Shown one piece after another: positions 58,401 through 64,000 of a stretch of 64,000 nt of DNA. The stretch covers positions 8,803,230 through 8,867,229 of the forward strand of contig OZ022578.1 in the NCBI GenBank assembly GCA_963669155.1. Reading direction: 5' to 3'. A program made the translations under genes and the position numbers. Source of the stretch: Arbacia lixula. Lineage: Eukaryota > Echinodermata > Echinoidea > Arbacioida > Arbaciidae. The notes under the pieces were generated by a model, which searched no databases, was not told where the DNA came from, and worked only from the letters and a program-made list of their open reading frames with translations. Positions within the stretch are counted from its first letter, which is position 1, and each line of letters starts with the position of its first letter.

Positions 58401-61400
58401 TATATATGGGAAAACAGGAGAAATCTAGGCTCATATATGCGGTCCGAAGATAACAACTAGAAGAATAATTCCCTTTTAATGATGTATTTGCTATGCACAC
58501 TCACGAGAGGGCTCTTGGCCATACAGTGAAGCCTGAGATCAAATGCACAGTAATTGCAATCAAATGCAATCAGCTCCATACATTTAATGCAGTCTGACTG
58601 CAATAGATTGCAATGGCCTAACTGTACTAATGGTATCAAGCAGGCATTTCAAGAGTTCTATACCACGGAAGACTGACCTGTGTGAGTGTGCCAGTCTTGT
58701 CTGAGAAGACATACTGGATCTGCCCGAGCTCCTCGTTCAGTGTGGTAGACCTAGCTTTGGCTCCGGTCTCCTTGGGGTCGTAGTACATCTTGACATCCCA
58801 GTTGATCAGCATGCTCTGGAACAGCCGAATCATCTCCACTCTGCAGGTATTGAATATTAGGGGAGAAGATTGATACTTCTTGAAGGACAGCACTCACTTG
58901 TCCATGAAGACACCTCTTGGGGTAGCATTCACTATTAAGATAGTCTTTTGATACATGTACAAGATTTCAAATGGACCCTTTGAAATTTTGTTTGCCTAAC
59001 AAAAGACCACGTTCATAGTGATATGTAGACAGGTTTGATTGATTTATATCCCTTGCAACATGTAAAAAGGCACAAAAATCTTGAGAAGTTAGTGATTAAA
59101 CTTTAGTTTCATCCAATTAAATTCACTTTGGCTTATTATTCATATGAAAACACAAAAGTAAACGCAGTACGGTAATCCAAAGCCTAAAATCAAGTTCTCA
59201 TGACAAAAAAGATTATGAAAATAGACTACAAAACAAAACAAAAAACAATGCAAAGAATCTATCATTACAGTAGACACTGATTGATTTTGTCATTGGTTTG
59301 TAATTTGAAATCATCGGTAAGCTTATATGCAACATATCAATGTATTTTCATTTCCTGTCAAAAAACTAAGAGGAAAAACAAAATAATCAAAATCAAGTAC
59401 GAGAGACCCATCTTCCTAGAAGAAGGTCGTCAAATGCATAAAAGGGACAATCAGTCTTCTGATGTCACAACAGTTGATCGCAAAACTACAGAACACTATA
59501 TGTTCAAAAACAAATTTGACATGTTCAACTAATAATAACTCAATCAATGTCTACTTGAATACCAGAAAATAATCAAGGCATTAATTGAATCTCGACATGG
59601 GTGAATGTGAGGAGACTCACGTGACGTAGAGGGAGATGGGCACTACGGTGTTGAGCACGATGACGTAGGAGAAGAAGATGAGTGTGGAGATGATGGCAGC
59701 GTTTTCATAAGGCCAGGGCAGGAAGACCTGGAACTCATTACCAATCTGCAGCTCCCACATGGAGCATAGGATGGCACACACCACACACATGATGATCAGG
59801 AAGCCAAAGATCTGGGTGGGCCACAAATTAGTTAGGTCATTTTTAGGTTTTCTGTTATTTACCAGGGCCAAGTTGCATACAGATTTTCAATCACTGTATC
59901 TTACCACCAATGGTAACTATCATGGCAACAGGTGCAATAATGAGAGCTCATTGGATATTGCCATAGTAGTTACCATTGATGCTAAGTTATGATAATTTAA
60001 TACTTATATGCAACATGGCTCTGAACATCAACAATTAATTCACAAGATGTATTAGGAGATCACTCTTACTGCATCTTTATATCTGACGAATCCATGATCT
60101 ATCTCTCGAATAACTTTGAAGAATATTATTCTCTATCTCTCTGATATTGCTGAATGTATACTGGTTCTCTAGTAAAGTACAAGTACCTAAGTAAAGTGCA
60201 ATATATTGACAGGGCCACTTTCTTGGATCTATAATGACTCAACCTTATTCCACAGAGAGTACACCTTAACTACATCACAGTTTTCCAAATTCTAGTAAAC
60301 GTAATTTGGGGACTAGCCCCATAAAACCCTATATGATCAGCTATAACCATCAAGTAATTGGGCTTCTGGAGAGTGGTCATAAACATGGGAAACATGATTT
60401 GAGGGAGGGTAGTGGTCACTAGACTTATATCACCTAACAGTACAAGTACTCACAGAGATGACCATCTTGTTAAGCAGCCTGTCCAGACTCGTCCTCTTAA
60501 ACTTGGCCGTGCCGCTGTTCTGCATCAGCTTGGTATCCTTCCCAGCAAAGACCACGATGCCGTAACACCAGCCTGTATTCCGCAATCTGCACCAAGGGAA
60601 ACCAGAGTGATAACAACATCAAGACATGCAGATGTAGTAGTCATGATAAAAAGATTGAACAATTTGAATAACTTGTGCATATGAATTGTATGTATTTTGT
60701 AATATTTCAATAATAATGTGTATTGATTTTGAGACATGTGCAATTCAGCTGCAGACCATGTTTTGATTTTTAATATACCATTTGAATTAACTGAATTGAA
60801 ATTGAATTGAAAAAATCTGATAAACTGCCCTCATACAAAACCTGTATCAGCAACTTTCTTTCTCATATTCAAGTTCCTAAAAAAAGAACACTTCCATATT
60901 TCAAGTCATCCTTTGTAGCAGAGAAGCAGCACCTAAGTCAGCCTCCATGTTTTGGGATTTATATAACAACAGATGAAGAATAAATCATAACTGAAATAAA
61001 TCAATTATGTACAACCCACTCATTCTTGGTGCTACATACCTGCAACCTCTGAGCATAATCTGGTCGTTGGCGAGAGAAAACTTGTCTCCCGCCCACGACA
61101 TCGCTCCGTCAAATTTATCCAGCACATTATTGGGGGCTTCACACCGGATCTCACCTACACAGAAGGAATCAATAATAATGATGATGAAAATGATAATAAT
61201 AAGAATACACCTTTCTTAGACAGTGAATATCAGCATCCTTACGACAGTCCACATGAATTGTAGAGGAGACAAAGAAAGCCAGACGTTACCAATAGGAAGA
61301 AAGAGAAAATGTCATATTTTATCTATTACCTAACCAGCAATAGTGTATGTCTTACTACACAATTGTTTAATTTCAGCAGGATATTAGTTAACCCTCTCAG

Positions 61401-63261
61401 TCCCATACGCAAGAAATTGAGTTTAAGGTCATGAACTGTTTCTGCCTAATTCACAATATCAGGTACATGTAAGTAAAGAATGCTCCTATCAGATAAGACT
61501 ATGCCCATAAAATCAGATGCTAACATAATTCTACATAATTTTATCAATCATGAAAACATGGCTAACATGAAATACTGAATAACAACAAATATGAATCTAC
61601 AAAATATTTAACTTGTGTACAAATAATTAAACAAATAATGATCAATAAATGTATTCTGCTATGTACCAATTAATAGAAGAGAAAGAATGAGAAATTAATG
61701 GTCTTTAAACATGAATACAGGTGTCACTTTATATGGAATTTTTAGGGTTTCAGCTCTTTACATTTGTAAAAGTGAAAAGACGGAAAACAAAATGTAAACT
61801 GTGAGGGCGCCCTACCGCTGAAGTTGGTCAGCCTCTCCAGGTCCTCTCCGAGCTGGGAGGTTTCTGGAAGCGCTTGTCTCACTTTCAGATTAGTTTCTCT
61901 GGAGAAGGGAAAGAAAGCATATCATTTGGACTGTATATCTGATTTGATAAATTTACTTTCTACTTGAATTTCTATACATCAAATGAGAATACAACAATAG
62001 ATACAGTGTCAATTTGGACATATATTCTAGAATATTAATATAACAAATATGAGTGAAATATAAATAACGGGCTATTCATAATGATCCGAAGCTCGATGGA
62101 ATGAAAGCCCAATCAGAGGTTAACAGAAGGTTATGTAATGTTTGACATATCACACACCTAAAGCCATATTCATGAAATGTGATGAAATCTTATGACAGAA
62201 ACACTATTTTGAACCTCTTTACTGACTTTACCTTCTCATAAAGGGAAGGGAGAGAAGAAAGAAAGGATACTGTCAAAATATATATTGATTCATTCATATA
62301 AAATTAAGCAAAAGATACAGATGAAAAGAGCGACACTGTTTCGATTGGTGGTGGAGTTAATTGAAGTGTGGCTCACAATCCTTATCTTGGTGTGTGCGAG
62401 TGGTGTTTGCACCGTTCATCTGCCTTTTAGATGGTCGCTTTAGATGGACTGAGCAGCATCGACCTGGGTAGTGCTGTTCAGTGGAGTAGCACAGTGGCAA
62501 CACCATGCATTTCCTACATTGGGGACTACCTATGGTTGCAAGTGTGAAAGGCCCTAAATTTAAAAGCGTGTCTGGTTGTTCACACTCACCCGTCCAGCTC
62601 TGCGGTCTCGATGTAGACCAGACTGTGTGGCTCGCTGGAGGACAGGAGAAGGATGTCTGCCGCAATGAAGTCATTGTTCTTCATGCGAATGATGTCACCC
62701 ACCTGAACGTGCTGCCACTGCACTGATGTCAGTCTGGGGAGAGGGCAGAAGACAGCATGAGGATGGAAACTTTACAATTAGACTAAAAATCAAATACTGT
62801 AAAATTATCATGCGATGTTAATTTTTGTGCTTCTTGCGCAAAACAGAGCAAGTTCAAACTTTATATCACTGTAATATCATATGTAATTTTGTGTAATTAC
62901 ACTGAAACTAAGTAGGTGTATTAAATTGAAAGTTACAGCAAAATATAAAGTCAAGATACCTTTTCACATTCTCTGTAATCTCTGTAATTAATTATCCCAT
63001 GGCATTACACCAACCTTAATAAATGAACATTTAAAAAAAACTTGAATCATTGATTTAAGCTCAGTTAGAGCAAATTTGAAAGAAATTTGGATAAAAAACA
63101 GATCACCCAAATCCAACACAATGCTGTTACACGTTATACACACATTTGTCATGGAGCAGCAGTACTTGGCACACACAGGGTGAATAAAAGTCAACTTACT
63201 CTCCATTGACCAGTACAAACGTCTCTCTATGGTTGACCTGCCGGTCACATTTATGTCTGCT
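48831..63261 (-). CDS. ATP8B-type P4-ATPase (phospholipid flippase), 20 exons, N-terminus outside the window
   Basis: Twenty GT-AG exons join without a frame break to 1126 codons plus stop (human ATP8B proteins are about 1,190-1,250 aa). P4-ATPases move phospholipids to the cytosolic leaflet, usually with a CDC50 partner. Positions counted from the first visible residue: dephosphorylation DGET 68-71; PISL of transmembrane segment 4, 237-240; phosphorylation motif DKTGT 290-294; nucleotide-binding KGADT 457-461; TGDK 571-574; GDGAND 710-715. All key residues are intact. The C-terminal exon carries the last membrane segments. It then has a basic Arg/Ser/Gly-rich tail with [20 protein letters not shown], the signature that separates ATP8B (ATP8B1/2/4) from ATP8A and others. 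The exact ATP8B paralogue cannot be assigned, as invertebrates usually have a single pre-duplication form. Confidence 0.93.
50271..50374 (-). CDS. ATP8B-like exon s
   Basis: [20 protein letters not shown] and a hydrophobic [14 protein letters not shown] segment. Confidence 0.9.
50503..50715 (+). repeat. Dispersed repeat, copy 1 (ATP8B-like intron)
   Basis: GATGTCAAAATTTGCCATGG, AACAGCAGATTGTAT and a closing TGTGGGCTCAGT match 63352-63570 in the same orientation and order. Roughly 80% similar by eye. Confidence 0.7.
50833..50900 (-). pseudogene. Second, more diverged copy of ATP8B-like exon r
   Basis: On the minus strand CAGAAGAATCCTCAGTGGTC and TTTCTGAGGAGCATGTTC recall exon r ([16 protein letters not shown]), giving a short [12 protein letters not shown] frame. 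It is partial and without splice sites. Confidence 0.55.
50939..51025 (-). pseudogene. Duplicated, non-functional copy of ATP8B-like exon r
   Basis: Reads [20 protein letters not shown] and then IPHIP before a TAA, nearly identical to the 3' half of exon r. The 5' half is missing and replaced by a T-rich stretch, and no donor follows in frame. Confidence 0.8.
51081..51222 (-). CDS. ATP8B-like exon r
   Basis: [20 protein letters not shown] then [19 protein letters not shown]. Decayed duplicates of this exon lie just downstream (50939-51025 and about 50833-50900). Confidence 0.92.
51456..51592. mobile_element. Short palindromic MITE (GGGCCCT ends), copy 1
   Basis: ATGTCTTATAAAGAGTTGAG ... CTTTACAAGACAGGGCCCTA with central GCAAGT/ACTTGC-type pairing. 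Similar to 57406-57546. Confidence 0.55.
51703..51786 (-). CDS. ATP8B-like exon q
   Basis: 28 codons: [20 protein letters not shown], membrane segment 6 region. Confidence 0.92.
52183..52370. mobile_element. Possible palindromic MITE with TTACCATTGAT blocks
   Basis: Repeated and inverted TTACCATTGAT/ATCAATGGTAA blocks between CTCTGTTGCC and CTATGCAACTGGG. It resembles the GTTGCATATAGG family in internal words. Confidence 0.5.
52483..52706 (-). CDS. ATP8B-like exon p (TM5)
   Basis: [40 protein letters not shown] and the hydrophobic [18 protein letters not shown] segment. Confidence 0.94.
53061..53244 (-). CDS. ATP8B-like exon o (GDGxND)
   Basis: [17 protein letters not shown] then [15 protein letters not shown], the magnesium-binding hinge. 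Confidence 0.95.
53544..53834 (-). CDS. ATP8B-like exon n
   Basis: [20 protein letters not shown] (TGDK motif) followed by a variable, charged P-domain insertion rich in Asp and Lys. Confidence 0.92.
54437..54575 (-). CDS. ATP8B-like exon m
   Basis: [20 protein letters not shown] then [30 protein letters not shown] is a strongly conserved P4-ATPase block. Confidence 0.94.
54603..55022. mobile_element. DNA transposon copy, same family as 20296-21509
   Basis: Left TTAAAGACAGGGTGGCCCAT; right AAAGGATACCCTGTCTAAGA, an inverted match. It lacks the extra central segment of the 20-kb copy. In an ATP8B-like intron. Confidence 0.65.
55303..55400 (-). CDS. ATP8B-like exon l
   Basis: [18 protein letters not shown] to KKHHEA; N-domain to P-domain link. 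Confidence 0.9.
55748..55900 (-). mobile_element. Possible LINE 3' UTR tail
   Basis: Read on the minus strand it ends GAATAAAAATTGAAATTGAA, like the tails at 15.0 and 27.0 kb. No coding part. Confidence 0.3.
56105..56326 (-). CDS. ATP8B-like exon k (KGADT)
   Basis: [14 protein letters not shown] then [13 protein letters not shown], the ATP-binding loop. 74 codons, phase 0. Confidence 0.94.
56393..56575. mobile_element. Small MITE with ACAGTGAAACCTGTC ends
   Basis: 183 bp. ACAGTGAAACCTGTCTATAG on the left is inverted as AAGACAGGTTTGACTGT on the right; TAGACAGGT recurs inside. This terminus is widespread among animal DNA transposons (family not assigned). Confidence 0.7.
56890..56969 (-). CDS. 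ATP8B-like exon j
   Basis: [20 protein letters not shown], with the P4-ATPase SPDEAALV block of the nucleotide-binding domain. Confidence 0.92.
57406..57546. mobile_element. Short palindromic MITE (GGGCCCT ends), copy 2
   Basis: AGGCCCTATCTTATGGAC on the left, inverted as TTATAAGACAGGGCCCT on the right, with AACTTGACTTGCATTTG inside. Confidence 0.6.
57617..57782 (-). CDS. ATP8B-like exon i
   Basis: [20 protein letters not shown] to [19 protein letters not shown]. The LCHTV segment is conserved in P4-ATPases. Confidence 0.9.
58137..58226 (-). CDS. ATP8B-like exon h
   Basis: 30 codons, [20 protein letters not shown] onward; start of the nucleotide-binding insertion. Confidence 0.85.
58678..58840 (-). 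CDS. ATP8B-like exon g (DKTGT phosphorylation site)
   Basis: [20 protein letters not shown] and the invariant [10 protein letters not shown] at its end, directly before donor GTCAGT. Confidence 0.95.
59621..59811 (-). CDS. ATP8B-like exon f (TM3-TM4, PISL)
   Basis: Two hydrophobic segments flank a loop ([17 protein letters not shown]). The second ends VVPISLYVT; the PISL Ile gates lipid passage in P4-ATPases. Confidence 0.92.
59866..60021. mobile_element. Short palindromic MITE (GTTGCATATAGG family), copy 2
   Basis: AGTTGCATACAGATTTTCAA ... TATATGCAACATGG, with central GGCAACAGGTGCAATAATGA closely matching copy 1 at 13980. It starts about 55 bases before exon f on the minus-strand gene. Confidence 0.75.
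60454..60586 (-). CDS. ATP8B-like exon e
   Basis: [36 protein letters not shown]; link from the actuator domain to transmembrane segment 3. Confidence 0.92.
60660..60815 (+). mobile_element. Possible LINE 3' UTR tail
   Basis: Ends in TTAACTGAATTGAAATTGAA-type repeats after a T-rich, TGTATGTATTTTG-containing segment. Plus orientation, in an ATP8B-like intron. Confidence 0.35.
61040..61154 (-). CDS. ATP8B-like exon d
   Basis: [20 protein letters not shown] to NDQIMLRGC, actuator domain. Phase 2 at the end. Confidence 0.9.
61816..61898 (-). CDS. ATP8B-like exon c (DGET)
   Basis: Completes DGET and continues [20 protein letters not shown]. Glu70 of DGET drives dephosphorylation. Confidence 0.92.
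62590..62733 (-). CDS. ATP8B-like exon b
   Basis: Actuator domain: [20 protein letters not shown] to [12 protein letters not shown], ending inside the Gly codon of DGET. Confidence 0.92.
63200..63261 (-). CDS. ATP8B-like exon a (first visible)
   Basis: Acceptor TTTTTACAG and donor GTAAGT. Encodes [20 protein letters not shown], the actuator-domain start; the family has D-x-x-x-R-H-K-x-D-x-x-V-N-N-R here. The exons before it are not in the window. Confidence 0.85.
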
Positions 63262-63351
63262 CTGTAAAAACAAACAAACAAACAAATACATGTGTCCATC
63301 AGAAATATACATGAATACAATGCATCTCTTAACCCGGTGCTTACTGATAGA

Positions 63352-63570
63352 TTTTCTGGCTTTGTGAAGCCTGGTCCTGTGAGGATGTCAAAATTTGCCA
63401 TGGACCTGCAATAACCAAAGAGTTGAGGCTTAATTCTGTTCTATAAGGTTTTTAAAGTTTATTCATGGCCTGTTGTCATTTGTCCAAACAGCAGATTGTA
63501 TGGGAGTAATGCTGGTTAGTATCTGAGGGGAAAAGAGCCAACTCACATGTATGCGGGCTCAGTAAAGAAT
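63352..63570 (+). repeat. Dispersed repeat, copy 2
   Basis: Partner of 50503-50715, upstream of the first visible ATP8B-like exon. Family unknown. Confidence 0.7.
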
Positions 63571-64000
63571 TGTCCAATTCTGCGTAACAGGGTTCAGAGA
63601 TTAGCATTAAGTACAGACCTTCACGGATGGTTCTGAGGTAGATCATTTCACCAGTAATACTCGGATTAGTTATTACAATGATATGATGGTTTCCATGGGA
63701 ACCCATGAGAATTGCTGCCAATCTTGAAACAAAGGGATATGAAAGTGTACTTGGCCTGGTTTACAGGCTGCCATGCCATCAACTATTTCTACTCCAAACT
63801 CTACAATAAAGAGGTCTGGTTGCAGTAGACTTACTAGACTATTCATTCTCTCAGAAGGGGAGAATTGGTCTAGTTTGTACGTCATCTGAACGTAAACATG
63901 TTAACAAGTGATTATTTGGATAAAAAATGTAAAGCAGCCTGAAAGCCATGCTAAGACCAACTGAATGAATACAATGTCACACGAGCAACATTATATAAAA
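63571..64000. other. Right-edge intronic DNA
   Basis: Should be intron of the ATP8B-like gene. I looked for the expected preceding exon on the minus strand (family motif near V-K-D-x-x-D-D) and did not find it. Confidence 0.5.

Noticed and set aside
63476-63885. Minus-strand frames as the missing N-terminal ATP8B exons
   Set aside because: None carries the expected N-terminal P4-ATPase segments, and part of the region is a dispersed repeat shared with 50.5 kb.

Overview
The window is eukaryotic (metazoan) genomic DNA: AT-rich, with long introns, GT-AG splice sites and a dense layer of decayed transposable elements. Four protein-coding genes can be rebuilt exon by exon. Gene content and repeat types (Pearl/Helentron-like elements, TTAA- and CTG-flanked MITEs, zinc-knuckle LINE fragments) suggest a marine invertebrate, probably a deuterostome such as an echinoderm or hemichordate. 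That placement is inference; no species marker is visible.

Layout. (1) 1-3278, minus strand: the first two coding exons of a HERC1-type giant HECT/RCC1 E3 ligase. The rest of the gene lies left of the window, and the 3' end of a LINE sits at its left edge. (2) 3.3-10.4 kb: no gene recognised. It holds a minisatellite, a CTG-flanked Harbinger-like MITE, a small CpG-rich patch, a TTAA-flanked MITE, a hairpin MITE and the left arm of a large inverted repeat. (3) 10526-16218, plus strand: a complete six-exon DXO/Rai1-family gene (394 aa) in which most metal-binding and catalytic residues are replaced. Its first exon lies in the loop between the two inverted-repeat arms. (4) 20051-32851, plus strand: a complete five-exon pyroglutamyl-peptidase I gene (206 aa, catalytic Glu-Cys-His intact). 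Its long introns hold a SINE array, hairpin MITEs and a Pearl-like element. (5) 32.9-48.8 kb: a long gene-poor convergent interval with a 950-bp MITE, low-complexity tracts, another LINE 3' end and an inverted Pearl-like copy. (6) 48831-63261, minus strand: twenty exons of an ATP8B-type P4-ATPase (1126 aa visible to the stop; roughly the first 100 residues are right of the window).

The genes are independent housekeeping-type loci and not an operon or pathway: ubiquitin ligation (HERC1), an RNA 5'-end enzyme relative (DXO-like), pyroglutamyl peptide turnover (PGPEP1) and phospholipid flipping (ATP8B). The most interesting item is the DXO-like protein, which keeps the fold landmarks but has lost the active site. 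This recalls Drosophila Cutoff, a Rai1/DXO relative without catalytic residues that works in piRNA-locus transcription. A second noteworthy item is a SINE insertion with target-site duplication, poly(A) and an inverted, tandemly triplicated 5' part, as expected from twin priming.
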